From the NCBI GenBank assembly GCA_019359445.1, contig JAHHHJ010000004.1:124001-188000 (forward strand): DNA of 64,000 bases, read 5' to 3'. This DNA is from Kastovskya adunca ATA6-11-RM4 (GTDB taxonomy: Bacteria > Cyanobacteriota > Cyanobacteriia > Cyanobacteriales > Coleofasciculaceae). Below are positions 8,737 through 17,732 of the stretch, piece after piece. Both the position numbers and the translations under genes were made by a program. The notes beneath the pieces were generated by a model. It was not told the DNA's origin, ran no database searches, and worked only from the letters and a program-made list of their open reading frames with translations. The first letter of the stretch is position 1, and the number at the start of each line of letters is the position of its first letter.

Positions 8737-9837
8737 ATGCTGTTTCAGTTATTCTCCAAGCCACAAGCATTGCTCACCCCCTTAGTCGTTCTGGCACTTG
8801 GTGTCTCAGCCTGTCAACCGGAGGCTCAAGAGCCTAATGCTACTGGTACTACGGGCAGTGACATTAGCGCCAATTTAAGTGGTGCGGGTGCAAGCTTCCC
8901 TGCCCCTCTTTATCAGCGTTGGTTCTCTGAGTACAACAAAAGCGTCAACCCCGGTGTGCAGGTTAGCTATCAGTCTGTTGGTAGTGGCGCAGGCATAGAA
9001 CAGTACATCAGTGGAACTGTAGACTTTGGAGCCAGTGACGCACCTATCCAGGGCGAGCGCTTAGAGTCCTTCCGCCAAAAGTACAACGCTGAACCGATTC
9101 AGGTTCCCATGGCGGCGGGTGCAGTTCCACTTGCCTACAATCTTCCAGAACTTGAAGGTCAAGAACTCAGGCTGTCCCGCGAAGCTTATTGCGGTATCGT
9201 TGAAGGTGAGGTGACTCGGTGGAACGATCCGCTAATTGCAGCTGCCAATCCTAACCTCACTCTACCCGACAGACCAGTGGTCTTTGCCCACCGTTCCGAT
9301 GGTAGCGGTACCACCTTCATTTTTACTAACCACATCAAGGAAGCTTGTCCCGGTTGGACTGGTGGAGTTGGAACCTCCGTCAACTGGCCTACAGGGGTTG
9401 GCGCTCAAGGAAACGAGGGAGTTGCTGCCCAAATTCAGCAGAACGAAGGCACCATCGGTTACATTGAGTATGCCTATGCAAAGCTCAATAATATTCCCGC
9501 TGCTCTTTTGGAAAATGCCTCCGGTGAATTTGTTGCTCCCACCCCTGAGAGTGCGTCTGCCGTATTTGATGGTGTGGATGTTCCGGAAGACTACGCCTTA
9601 TTGGTTCCCGACTCGGAAAACCCAGCGGCTTTCCCGATTGCTGGTTTAACCTGGGTGCTAGTTTATCCCCAATACCAGGATGCAGAAAAGTATCAAGCAT
9701 TGCAAAATGTGCTTGAATGGTCTCTTACTGAGGGCAGACCGATTGCTGAAGAGTTGGGTTATATCCCCATTCCAGAAAGCCTGGCTCAGCGAGTTGTAAC
9801 AACACTCGAAGAGAAAGTCACAACGGCTTCAAATTAG
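8737..9837 (+). CDS. pstS: phosphate ABC transporter substrate-binding lipoprotein PstS
   Basis: A 366-residue periplasmic phosphate-binding lipoprotein. The signal peptide ends in a lipobox (VSAC, lipidated Cys26). The mature protein begins with the family signature SGAGASFPAPLYQRWF and contains the phosphate-contact loops GSGAGIEQY and RSDGSGTTFIFT. It captures inorganic phosphate and delivers it to PstC/PstA. It is the first gene of pstS-pstC-pstA-pstB, behind a Pho box, so it should be induced by phosphate limitation. Length and motifs are normal. Confidence 0.96.
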   Translation: MLFQLFSKPQALLTPLVVLALGVSACQPEAQEPNATGTTGSDISANLSGAGASFPAPLYQRWFSEYNKSVNPGVQVSYQSVGSGAGIEQYISGTVDFGASDAPIQGERLESFRQKYNAEPIQVPMAAGAVPLAYNLPELEGQELRLSREAYCGIVEGEVTRWNDPLIAAANPNLTLPDRPVVFAHRSDGSGTTFIFTNHIKEACPGWTGGVGTSVNWPTGVGAQGNEGVAAQIQQNEGTIGYIEYAYAKLNNIPAALLENASGEFVAPTPESASAVFDGVDVPEDYALLVPDSENPAAFPIAGLTWVLVYPQYQDAEKYQALQNVLEWSLTEGRPIAEELGYIPIPESLAQRVVTTLEEKVTTASN

Positions 9838-9879
9838 GTTAAAACTTCTGTAAACGACAGCTTGTCTAGAGGGTAAATC

Positions 9880-10845
9880 ATGAGTTCGCTGGCTGGAGAG
9901 TCTTCTATGGTTGATCGGCAGTCCCTTGAGAAGAAACCTACCGCAGCGCGGATACTCGACCGGGGTTTTTACTGGTTAACGTTGTTCTTCGCGCTCGGTG
10001 TGGGGGCCGTTCTATTTTGGATTGCTTTCCAAATTGGGAGAACGGCTTGGCCCGCTATCCAGGCTTTTGGGGTTGAGTTTTTGACCAACACAACCTGGGA
10101 CCCTGTTAATGATATATACGGGGCACTGCCGCAAATCTACGGCACTCTGGTCACAGCTCTGATTGCCCTTGTTATTGCTGTTCCTGTAGGGGTTGGTGTT
10201 GCCATCTTTTTGAGCGAAGACTTTCTGCCCAACTCGATCCGGACTCCTATTGCCATAGCGGTGGAACTAATCGCGGCAATTCCTAGTGTCGTGATTGGAC
10301 TGTGGGGCATCTTCGTCCTCATCCCCTTTTTACGACCTTTCTACAACTTTCTCCACGGAAATTTTGCGTGGATTCCACTATTTAGTACGCCTCCTCGAGG
10401 AAACAGTTTTCTCACCCTCGGACTTGTCTTAGCACTGATGATTTCTCCCACAATCATTGCGATCTCGCGAGGAACCCTGCTCTCTGTACCTCGGGAACTC
10501 CGTCAGGGTGCGATGGCGTTAGGAGCAACCCGCTGGGAAACGATCTTGGGAGTTTTGGTTCCGGCTGGATTTTCGGGTATTGTCGGTTCAATTATGCTGG
10601 CTCTGGGTCGAGCGATGGGGGAAACAATGGCAGCAGCCATGCTAGTAGGTAATTCCAACCGGATTACAGCTTCCCTTCTCGCTCCTGGATCTACTATTGC
10701 TTCTTTGATTGCCTCTCAGTTTGGGGAAGCAGCTCGGCTACAGGTGGCGGCTCTTTTGTATGCTGGTTTAGTCCTGATGATTTTGACATTCATTGTCAAC
10801 ATCTTTGCTGAAATAATTATCAGGAAATTCCAAAACGTAGAGTAG
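9880..10845 (+). CDS. pstC: phosphate ABC transporter permease PstC
   Basis: A 321-residue integral membrane permease with six predicted helices. It carries the ABC permease coupling segment (ELRQGAMALGATRWETI, then PAGFSGIVGSIMLALGRAMGET) that docks on PstB. It forms the phosphate channel with PstA in the plasma membrane. It starts 42 bases after pstS at an ATG preceded by GAGGG; a second ATG at 9907 is possible. Order and spacing indicate co-transcription with the rest of the pst operon. Confidence 0.95.
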   Translation: MSSLAGESSMVDRQSLEKKPTAARILDRGFYWLTLFFALGVGAVLFWIAFQIGRTAWPAIQAFGVEFLTNTTWDPVNDIYGALPQIYGTLVTALIALVIAVPVGVGVAIFLSEDFLPNSIRTPIAIAVELIAAIPSVVIGLWGIFVLIPFLRPFYNFLHGNFAWIPLFSTPPRGNSFLTLGLVLALMISPTIIAISRGTLLSVPRELRQGAMALGATRWETILGVLVPAGFSGIVGSIMLALGRAMGETMAAAMLVGNSNRITASLLAPGSTIASLIASQFGEAARLQVAALLYAGLVLMILTFIVNIFAEIIIRKFQNVE

Positions 10846-10884
10846 TCAAGCTTCAGGTATTTCGTAAGGAGAAAGGAAACACTC

Positions 10885-11781
10885 ATGGCTAGCACTCAAG
10901 ACCAGATGAATGCCAGCTCCGAACAGATGAATTTAACTCGCTCGGCTCGGTCTCCGTTTAGGAAAAGCTTTGACACTTTCATGACCGTTTTGGTGAGTGT
11001 TTTTGCGGCTTTGATTCTATTTGCTTTAGCGATCATTGTTTTCGATGTCGCTCAAGAAGGGATAAAGCAGCTTAGTTTGAATTCCTTTACCGAATTACCG
11101 CCACCACCGGGGTTAAGTGAGGGGGGCTTTGGTAATGCGATTCTCGGCACCGTGATTACCTTGGCGATCGCGGCGGCTTTTAGCGTTCCCTTTGGAATTT
11201 TAGGAGCTATTTATCTCTCCGAGTTTGGACGGGGGACTCGCATTGCCTACGCAGTAAAATTTACTGCCAATGTCCTCAGCGGAGTGCCAGCGATTTTATG
11301 CGGTCTGTTTGCCTATAGCCTGGTAGTGCTGACAACAGGTACCTTCTCTGCCTTTGCGGGGGGTGTGGCGCTGTCAGTGCTGATGCTGCCCATTGTGATG
11401 CGTACCACGGAAGAAGGGTTATTATTAGTTCCTCGTGACGTGCGACAAGCAGCGATTGGGGTCGGAGCGACGAATTTTCAAACAATTGTGTATATTGTCT
11501 TGCCTTCTGCACTGCCAGCGATCGCGACTGCTGTCACCTTGTCTTTAGCCCGTGCTGGAGGTGAAGCGGCTCCTCTACTGTTCACGGCATTGAATAATAA
11601 CTTTTGGAACAGTGACCCATCTGAGCCAATCGCCACCTTACCCGTTCTCATTTACTTCTTTGCAATTATCCCTTATGAACCCCAACGAGAAATTGCTTGG
11701 GCGGCGGCATTAGTTTTACTTTCAATCATTCTTGTTGTCAGCATTTCCTCTCGTTTGCTGACGCGGAAGAAAATCTATTAA
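10885..11781 (+). CDS. pstA: phosphate ABC transporter permease PstA
   Basis: A 298-residue permease with six membrane segments, the partner of PstC. The ATP-ase coupling loop reads VPRDVRQAAIGVGATNFQTI followed by LPSALPAIATAVTLSLARAGGEAAPL, typical for PstA. The ATG is preceded by AAGGAG in a good position. It lies 39 bases after pstC and about 85 bases before pstB. Function: second half of the transmembrane path for phosphate. Confidence 0.95.
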   Translation: MASTQDQMNASSEQMNLTRSARSPFRKSFDTFMTVLVSVFAALILFALAIIVFDVAQEGIKQLSLNSFTELPPPPGLSEGGFGNAILGTVITLAIAAAFSVPFGILGAIYLSEFGRGTRIAYAVKFTANVLSGVPAILCGLFAYSLVVLTTGTFSAFAGGVALSVLMLPIVMRTTEEGLLLVPRDVRQAAIGVGATNFQTIVYIVLPSALPAIATAVTLSLARAGGEAAPLLFTALNNNFWNSDPSEPIATLPVLIYFFAIIPYEPQREIAWAAALVLLSIILVVSISSRLLTRKKIY

Positions 11782-11865
11782 TTTGCTTCTCGAACGAGGT
11801 TTTGTAGCTTTTTAGTGAAAGTACAGCCCAATTTTCGTTAAAATTCTCCATATCTGCTTTTTTTT

Positions 11866-12693
11866 ATGAACTTTAACACCTCCAATCAGTCGAAGTCTCC
11901 CACAGCAACCGTCGCCCAAGAAGTCGTTTTACGAGCTAAGAAGGTTTCGATCTTCTACGGCTCCTCTTTAGCCGTTCGTGAGGTCTCCCTAGACATCCCC
12001 AGAAATCAAATTACGGCTTTTATTGGCCCTTCGGGTTGCGGTAAAAGTACGCTGCTGAGATGTTTCAACCGCTTGAATGATTTGATTCCTGGAGCACGGG
12101 TTGAAGGAGACGTTACCTTCAATGGGATCAATCTGTATAACGATAAGGTTGACCCCGTACAAGTACGCCGCCGGATTGGTATGGTGTTCCAAAAACCCAA
12201 TCCCTTTCCTAAGTCTATTTACGACAACATTACCTTCGGAGCAAAACTCAACGGTTACCGGGATAACTTAGACGAGTTGGTAGAGAAATCGCTCCGTCGA
12301 GCCGCCTTGTGGGACGAAGTCAAGGATAAACTCAAGGAAAGCGGTCTGTCGCTCTCTGGCGGTCAGCAACAGCGTCTGTGTATTGCTCGTGCTATAGCAA
12401 TTGAACCACAGGTGGTGTTGATGGACGAACCCGCCTCAGCCCTTGATCCGATCTCGACCCAGAAGATTGAAGAGCTGCTGCGCGAACTCAGAGAGAACTA
12501 TACAATCGTGATTGTTACTCATAATATGCAGCAGGCTTCACGCGTCTCTGACATGACAGCGTTCTTCAACGCGGAAGCGACAGAAAAAGGCGCTCGAGTT
12601 GGCTATCTCGTCGAGTATGACGAAACCGAAAAAATCTTCAGCAATCCCGCGCAGGAATATACCAAAGACTATGTGACTGGTCGCTTTGGTTAA
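11866..12693 (+). CDS. pstB: phosphate ABC transporter ATP-binding protein PstB
   Basis: A 275-residue ATPase that powers phosphate import. Walker A is GPSGCGKST (residues 54-62), the ABC signature is LSGGQQQR (163-170) and Walker B is VVLMDEP (183-189), followed by the SALDPIST D-loop and the switch histidine in VTHNMQQ. All are intact. It is the last gene of the operon; no phoU follows. The next gene is convergent. Confidence 0.97.
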   Translation: MNFNTSNQSKSPTATVAQEVVLRAKKVSIFYGSSLAVREVSLDIPRNQITAFIGPSGCGKSTLLRCFNRLNDLIPGARVEGDVTFNGINLYNDKVDPVQVRRRIGMVFQKPNPFPKSIYDNITFGAKLNGYRDNLDELVEKSLRRAALWDEVKDKLKESGLSLSGGQQQRLCIARAIAIEPQVVLMDEPASALDPISTQKIEELLRELRENYTIVIVTHNMQQASRVSDMTAFFNAEATEKGARVGYLVEYDETEKIFSNPAQEYTKDYVTGRFG

Positions 12694-12714
12694 CAAATAG
12701 ACTGAAGTCTTTTA

Positions 12715-12776
12715 TAGGGTGGGTTAGGCAAAGTCTGAAAGCCTCATGCGATCGCGATATTAAGCGTACCCCACCC
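12715..12776. repeat. imperfect inverted repeat between convergent genes
   Basis: TAGGGTGGGTTAGGC at 12715 is mirrored imperfectly by GCGTACCCCACCC ending at 12776. It sits between the 3' ends of pstB and the bluB-like gene and may end both transcripts, but there is no U-run. GGGTGGGTT elements of this kind are common cyanobacterial intergenic repeats. Confidence 0.4.
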
Positions 12777-12822
12777 CATGACTAATTAGGAAACGGCTGC
12801 AAACCCTTATAGCCTTTTCGAT

Positions 12823-13437
12823 TCATCGCTTCAAGACAATAGGCTCAGGCGTTCTTTGTTTCCATCCTTGATTTTGCAGCATGGGCTTTTTGTCATAATC
12901 TGTTGCTGGTTTACCAATGCACAGATACCCTAAGGGCAGCCAAGCCTCTGGAACGTCTAATTCTTTTTTTAGTTGCTCAAAATCTAAAATCGACACCCAG
13001 CCAGCCCCATAGCCTTGATCCGTTAAGGAGAGCCACAAATTTTGAATGGCACAGGCAACACTCCACATTAGGGTTTGAGGTGTTCCAATCACACCAATTG
13101 TATAGTTTTCACTGGGTAGCTCACAAAAAACAGCAAGTCCTACAGGTGCATCCAAGATGGCTTCCAGTTTCAAAGATTGGTGTAAGTCGGAACGCGCTTC
13201 ATCTTGTTCATCGGCAACCTGCTTTTGAGCTTTTTGGCGAGCTTCATTAAACAATTTTTTGATAAACGTCCTATTTTCTGCAGACTCAACAGAAACAAAT
13301 CGCCAAGGTTCACTCAATCCAACGGAAGGTGCCATGTGAGCCGCCGCCAACGCTTTATTTAATACCTGCTGTGGGACGGGATCGGGGAGAAAGTGGCGAG
13401 TATCTCGACGAGCTTTTAAGCATTCCTCAAGTTCCAT
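12823..13437 (-). CDS. bluB: BluB-type 5,6-dimethylbenzimidazole synthase / nitroreductase family
   Basis: A 204-residue flavin-dependent nitroreductase-fold protein. The features fit the BluB branch, which cleaves reduced FMN to 5,6-dimethylbenzimidazole, the lower ligand of cobalamin: RRDTRHFLPDPVP (residues about 10-22), AAHMAPSVGLSEPWRF (32-47), and GYGAGWVSILDF followed by PLGYLCIGKP near the C-terminus. No other cobalamin gene and no cobalamin riboswitch is seen nearby, so assignment rests on motifs alone; another nitroreductase-family oxidoreductase is possible. It converges with pstB. Confidence 0.7.
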   Translation of the reverse strand: MELEECLKARRDTRHFLPDPVPQQVLNKALAAAHMAPSVGLSEPWRFVSVESAENRTFIKKLFNEARQKAQKQVADEQDEARSDLHQSLKLEAILDAPVGLAVFCELPSENYTIGVIGTPQTLMWSVACAIQNLWLSLTDQGYGAGWVSILDFEQLKKELDVPEAWLPLGYLCIGKPATDYDKKPMLQNQGWKQRTPEPIVLKR

Positions 13438-13564
13438 ATTGCTCCGTTGCTATCAGTATTAAAATCCTGTCGGATGCGTTAAAAAAAGACAAAACAACTA
13501 TAAACTTCCCTTGCCCCTGTTTCCTGTTTTTAGGTGAAATTTTTTCTGCCCGAGCTACCAAGGA

Positions 13565-13912
13565 TTACCAATCAGGGTAAAAGCACTCCAATAATAGGGA
13601 TGAGTGAACATACAAGCGCACAAGCAAGAGAGTTTGGGTATTCATCGGCGCAAAGACGAGTTCAGACAGGCGCGACCCAAAGCTTGGTCGGTACACCCGT
13701 TCCCCTAACTTGGTGCCCAAAATAATCCGAATCGACTCTTCGATACCCGGTTCGGCGGTACTGAGTTGCAGGTTGCCCTGCAAGTTCATACGTAAAGGAA
13801 AAGAGCAGCCTGTACCCAGGTGAGATTTCAAGGACAGATTGTTGGCAGTTTCAGGCATTTTCAATAAACTCAGTTGCCTTGTCTTGCTGCCACTGTACTT
13901 AAGTGCAGTCAT
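13565..13912 (-). pseudogene. truncated GPW/gp25-family baseplate protein
   Basis: A 115-residue frame whose middle matches the GPW/gp25 family of contractile-tail baseplate proteins: LGTGCSFPLR, then ESIRIILGTKLGERVYRPSFGSRL and LVFAPMNTQTLLLVRLYV. In intact members the last helix continues to a WEPR-like segment; here the frame turns into an unrelated end (HSSLLLECFYPDW), so the C-terminal part appears lost through mutation. The true start may be the ATG at 13858. No other tail, sheath or spike gene lies next to it. It is probably a relic of a phage tail or contractile injection system. Confidence 0.55.
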
Positions 13913-14095
13913 CCCAGACTACTCGCCAAAAGTCGAGTCTGGCAAAGAATATATTGTCAAGAAATTCTCAGGATGCCCTACCAGAGTCACTGCAAGGCTG
14001 GCGCTAACGTGCCTTTCCCCTAATTGATTCGTGAAGGTGAAATCCCCGACTCTCTAAGAAACAGGGATCTGAGGCGCTCTCACATATCACTTGCA

Positions 14096-14123
14096 CAAAA
14101 AAAGCCCCAGCTATAGCCAGGGC
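14096..14123 (-). terminator. intrinsic terminator of the PEP-CTERM gene
   Basis: On the minus strand an 8-bp stem (GCCCTGGC / GCTGGGGC, with two G-T pairs) closes over a TATA loop and is followed by seven T residues. It lies about 70 bases after the stop of the PEP-CTERM gene. Confidence 0.75.
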
Positions 14124-14194
14124 ATTATTTTTGACTGTCGTAAATCGGAGCAGTTCTACACTACGCGAATGTCAAAGCCTTCGTCAGGTCAACA

Positions 14195-15106
14195 CTATGC
14201 CTTGTTAGACTTGCGACGGCGCGATGCCGCGAAGGCTCCAGCCACCAAGCCCAAACCTGCCAACGTTGCTGGCTCTGGTACTTTTTCGGCTTCAACAGAC
14301 GGTTTCTCAACTACAGGTGGCTGCTCAACTACAGGTGGCTGCTCAACTATAGGCGGCTGCTCAACTACAGGTGGCTGCTCAACTACAGGTGGCTGCTCAA
14401 CTATAGGCGGCTGCTCAACTACAGGTGGCTGCTCAACTACAGGTGGCTTTTCGTCAACAGGCGGCTTTTCGTCAACAGGCGGCTTTTCGTCAACAGGCGG
14501 TTTCTCAATCACTGGAGGAGTCCAGCCTGGGGCTGCCCCTGTTAGCTTGAGGCTGCCTGCGCGCGTACTGTCAGGCGTTCCTACACTCATGAGACGCATG
14601 CCGAAGGATGCCTCAGAAAACTGAGCAAGTGTCAACGCAACGGAGCTGTGAGACAGGGTAAAGACAGTGGATTGAATATCATCTTTACCGCCTTTTAAAC
14701 CTTCCTGACCAATTTCTACCCCAGCATCGAAGGCGTACCCACTACCATTGAGATTATTGTTATTACTACCGACACTACTAACACTTCCAGCGCTAAATGC
14801 AGAAGCCGTAACATTTGAACCAATTATGCTGAGTCCGCTAAGAAGCGAGTCATCCGCAAGATTGAAGAAGATACCTCGAAGATCGGCAACGTTAGGGTTT
14901 TGCGCGTCAGTGACAACATTCACTCTAAACTGAACTTTACCTTCTCCTGCGGCTGTGTCATCTAAAGTGATATTGACCTTAGTTCCACTTCCTGTAACAT
15001 CAAACGCCATAGAAGCGGCATCTGCTGAGGAAAAGGCAGAAGATGCAAGGGCGAGACCAGCTGCTAGTAACGAAGATCCCAATAAAGTCGAAAAAGCTGT
15101 TTTCAT
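14195..15106 (-). CDS. PEP-CTERM sorting-domain protein with proline-rich repeats
   Basis: A secreted protein of about 303 residues. The start at 15106 (MKTAFSTLLGSSLLAAGLALA) is preferred over TTG at 15115 because GGAGAG is 10 bases upstream of the ATG. Parts in order: signal peptide (1-28); a beta-rich domain of about 160 residues; a tract of repeated (V/I)(D/V)E(K/Q)PPV units; and a PEP-CTERM tail with VPEPATLAGLGLVAGAFAA and a basic end (SRRRKSNKA). The tail directs exosortase-dependent processing at the outer surface. The globular domain is not recognised. The signal, tail and terminator are all in order, so the gene looks intact. Confidence 0.85.
   Translation of the reverse strand: MKTAFSTLLGSSLLAAGLALASSAFSSADAASMAFDVTGSGTKVNITLDDTAAGEGKVQFRVNVVTDAQNPNVADLRGIFFNLADDSLLSGLSIIGSNVTASAFSAGSVSSVGSNNNNLNGSGYAFDAGVEIGQEGLKGGKDDIQSTVFTLSHSSVALTLAQFSEASFGMRLMSVGTPDSTRAGSLKLTGAAPGWTPPVIEKPPVDEKPPVDEKPPVDEKPPVVEQPPVVEQPPIVEQPPVVEQPPVVEQPPIVEQPPVVEQPPVVEKPSVEAEKVPEPATLAGLGLVAGAFAASRRRKSNKA
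14301..14515 (-). repeat. in-frame tandem repeat coding PPV(V/D)E units
   Basis: A 15-bp to 18-bp unit (plus strand CAACTACAGGTGGCTGCT and the variant TCGTCAACAGGCGGCTTT) is repeated about twelve times inside the PEP-CTERM gene and encodes the proline-rich spacer. Neighbouring copies are nearly identical at the DNA level, with a higher-order pattern (an ATAGGC variant every third copy), so expansion is recent. Confidence 0.85.
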
Positions 15107-15584
15107 ATCAATCAAACTCTCCGGATAGACAGACTAGATGTAGTCCTCACAAGTTCTGTCATCCAAAAACTGCTTTTTTGAGAGGACGAACTTTTAGGGG
15201 GTGAACTTTTTAAAGAATACTTTTCAAGAAACTATTTGTCCTTAAAAAAGTCACGTTCTTACTGAATCTTTATTAAATTCAATTGGAGTGTGTTTTGTTT
15301 AAAAAGTTGGTGGTTTCACTCTTGTTTAAAATATTAATCTCTAAGTCTTAAGTATTATCCGCAAAAATATGTAATTCCACTGATATTAACGAAGGATTTC
15401 TTCTTTTCTAAAAGCAGTTTCAAGAACGTGGGTGAGGTTGAAAGCCCCTTAAAGTTATCCAGTGGGTTACGCTTTCCTTGCGGAACGCTAGGCGATCGCT
15501 AACCCGCCCTACGCCTTGAGACTGGCTGAAAGACTGTTGCGCTCGTCTAGTAAGATTTTCTTGAGTCTTGCAAGGTTAAGTAAT
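15107..15584. other. intergenic region between divergent genes
   Basis: About 480 AT-rich bases hold the promoters of the PEP-CTERM gene (left) and the methyltransferase (right). At 15450-15510 there is a GC-rich segment with a HIP1 octamer that looks like a fragment of an interspersed repeat. No ORF or structured RNA is supported. Confidence 0.4.
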
Positions 15585-16208
15585 GTGGAACAGCACGAAC
15601 AAGTAACGATCACCCAATATCAAGCAGAGGCAGATGCCTTCCGTGAAGGTACGTGGGATCACGATGTCTCCCAAAATCGCGATGCCTTGGTAGCGGCAAT
15701 GCCCCACAATCCCGGTAAAATCCTCGATCTTGGTTGCGGGCCGGGGCGGGACTTGGTGGCGTTTAAGAGTCAAGGGCATACGGCAATCGGGCTAGATGCC
15801 ACACCTGCTTTTGTGGAGATGGCGAAACAGGTGTCAGGCTGCGAGGTTTGGCAACAGTCGTTTTTCAACCTGGACTTACCGCCGGAAACCTTTGACGGTA
15901 TTTTTGCCAATGCTTCGTTGCTGCATGTCCCCCAGGCTGACATGGTGAAGGTCTTAAAGGATTTATGGCGATCGCTAGTTTCTCAGGGTGCGATCGCCAT
16001 CTCTATCTGTCGTGGTAATAGCGAAGGCTATATCGTGCGAGGTTCAGGATACCGCTTTGTTTCAGGCTGGGAGTATGAAACCTTAAGTTCCTGTCTAGAA
16101 GTAGCAGGTTTTGAAATTCTCCATCACTACTATCGCCCTCCCGGTTTACCCCGTAAGGAACAACCCTGGCTACTCATTGTCGGACGGAAGCACCTCCCCA
16201 TAGTATGA
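15585..16208 (+). CDS. class I SAM-dependent methyltransferase
   Basis: About 207 residues from the GTG at 15585 (VEQHEQVTITQYQAEADAF), which has AAGG upstream; the frame stays open to a TTG at 15516, but that extension does not look like this family. Motif I for S-adenosylmethionine binding is ILDLGCGPGRD, followed by the acidic GLDATPAF and the motif IV-like FDGIFANASLLHV. The substrate is unknown. It ends 22 bases before the SDR gene on the same strand, so the two probably form a transcript. Confidence 0.8.
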   Translation: MEQHEQVTITQYQAEADAFREGTWDHDVSQNRDALVAAMPHNPGKILDLGCGPGRDLVAFKSQGHTAIGLDATPAFVEMAKQVSGCEVWQQSFFNLDLPPETFDGIFANASLLHVPQADMVKVLKDLWRSLVSQGAIAISICRGNSEGYIVRGSGYRFVSGWEYETLSSCLEVAGFEILHHYYRPPGLPRKEQPWLLIVGRKHLPIV

Positions 16209-16230
16209 GTAGGTTGGTAAGGAATTAAAA

Positions 16231-16926
16231 ATGACTATTGAAGGACATATTTTTCTGGCTGGGGCAAGTCGGGGTGTGGGGCGAGAAATTGCGAAATGCC
16301 TAACTGCCCAAAACCAAAAGGTCAAAGCCCTACTGCGTTCAGAAGAAACTCGCCCAGAACTAGAGGCGATGGGAATTACTGTGGTAATGGGAGATGCCCT
16401 GGATGCGGCGGCTGTTGAACAGGCAATGCAAAACGACGAACCGATCTATGCCGTTATCAGTACAATTGGCGGTTTACCCAAGGAGGGTGAACGGGCAGAC
16501 TATCTGGGAAATAAGTATCTTATCGACGCAGCGGTAAAGGCAGGAGTGCAAAAATTTATCCTGATTTCGTCCATTGGTGCAGGGGAGAGTGAAGTTGCCC
16601 TACCACCCCAAGCCAAAGAAACCTTGGGGCCCGTTTTAGTGGAAAAAGAGCAGGCAGAACAACACTTGATAGACAGTAGGCTGACTTATACAGTAATTCG
16701 CCCTGGTGGACTAAAATCAGAACCCGCCACAGGCAATGGCGTTGTTACAGAGGACTACCGAGTGGCGGGAACGATTCATCGTGCTGATGTTGCCCAGTTA
16801 GCTTGTCTGTGCTTGGCTTCTGATGCGGCGAATAACAAAATTCTCTCAGCAGTCGATCGCGAGATGACTTACGGACAGAGTGGTTTTGAGGAACTGAAGC
16901 TGAGTGGGAGCATATCACCTTTGTGA
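16231..16926 (+). CDS. atypical SDR / NAD(P)-binding protein
   Basis: A 231-residue Rossmann protein of the atypical short-chain dehydrogenase (NmrA-like, epimerase-like) group. The nucleotide loop is GASRGVGREIA at residues about 9-19, and the central strand FILISSIGAGESE and LTYTVIRPGGL are typical. The classic YxxxK pair is not evident, which is usual in this group and may mean a regulatory or assembly role. AAGGA precedes the ATG. It follows the methyltransferase closely. Confidence 0.82.
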   Translation: MTIEGHIFLAGASRGVGREIAKCLTAQNQKVKALLRSEETRPELEAMGITVVMGDALDAAAVEQAMQNDEPIYAVISTIGGLPKEGERADYLGNKYLIDAAVKAGVQKFILISSIGAGESEVALPPQAKETLGPVLVEKEQAEQHLIDSRLTYTVIRPGGLKSEPATGNGVVTEDYRVAGTIHRADVAQLACLCLASDAANNKILSAVDREMTYGQSGFEELKLSGSISPL

Positions 16927-17048
16927 GCCTTCATCTCCTACCCGGAGTCTTGCTTCCCTCTCCAAGCTTGGGAGAGGGGCTAGGGGTAAGGGCAAAGAAT
17001 TGCTGTGCAAAACTCACATAGTAAGGGCATGGCTTACAGCCTTTGGGC

Positions 17049-17504
17049 TTAAGTTGACTTAAAGGCTTTCACCCAATGGTGGTGGATTGCCCAGTCGAGA
17101 GTAAAGCGGGCAATGGCAAAACAGATAATACTCTCGATTCCCAAAACCCCTAATGCCCAGAACTGGCTTAATATATCTCCGGCAATCTCTAGGGGGGCGA
17201 CTCCCCGCACCAACCCAAACGCTAGTACTGCCCCAGATTTGAGGTGAGAGTTTTCATCAGTGCGAATCACGTAGCGGTACGTGACACCAAACAAAAAACC
17301 ACTCAACCAAGCAACAGCAACTCTCAGCAGCAGGTCAAAGCCTGTGGTGATTTGCAGCCTGATCAGGACGGAAACTTCTGCCAGTACTAGAGAGTTAGCC
17401 AACGCGATCGCGCTGTAGGCGAGGGAAAAGGTAAAAGCTGACAGCGTACCTGCTTTCAGGGACTCAATGCGTTCGGCGGCGTTCATAGGAGACGATTGCT
17501 TCAC
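17049..17504 (-). CDS. hypothetical membrane protein
   Basis: A 151-residue integral membrane protein with about four hydrophobic segments (residues roughly 20-40, 48-75, 88-105 and 112-135). The start is a GTG (MKQSSPMNAAERIESLKAG); an internal ATG seven codons on is equally possible. It is rich in small residues and lacks motifs I can name. It is divergent from petN, with about 135 bases between. Confidence 0.65.
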   Translation of the reverse strand: MKQSSPMNAAERIESLKAGTLSAFTFSLAYSAIALANSLVLAEVSVLIRLQITTGFDLLLRVAVAWLSGFLFGVTYRYVIRTDENSHLKSGAVLAFGLVRGVAPLEIAGDILSQFWALGVLGIESIICFAIARFTLDWAIHHHWVKAFKST

Positions 17505-17640
17505 CGTTGTTTTAAAAGAAGTGCGATCGCTTTATACCTCAATTGCTGCACAATATCTCTCATTAGCCAATCTCCTCCACAGCTATACAGTCCAGAATTG
17601 AACTATCATTTTCTTTAGAATCATTCCTTAATGTAAAACT

Positions 17641-17730
17641 ATGGATATTTTGTCGTTGGGTTGGGTTTCTGTCTTAGTTTTGTTCACTTGGTCAATTTCT
17701 ATGGTCGTCTGGGGTCGTAACGGTTTTTAG
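17641..17730 (+). CDS. petN: cytochrome b6f complex subunit PetN
   Basis: A 29-residue, single-helix thylakoid protein beginning [19 protein letters not shown] and ending VVWGRNGF, which is the nearly invariant PetN (cytochrome b6f subunit VIII) sequence. It stabilises the dimeric b6f complex in photosynthetic electron transport. Length is exactly the family norm. It is easily overlooked because it is so short. Confidence 0.95.
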   Translation: MDILSLGWVSVLVLFTWSISMVVWGRNGF

Positions 17731-17732
17731 AG

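Noticed and set aside
13438-13564. Cobalamin riboswitch upstream of the bluB-like gene
   Set aside because: I looked for the B12-box-like core on the minus strand and found no convincing match.
14091-14624. 177-codon plus-strand frame across the PEP-CTERM gene
   Set aside because: It is the antisense reading of the repeat tract; its GGCSTTGG repeats arise only because the repeat length is a multiple of three.
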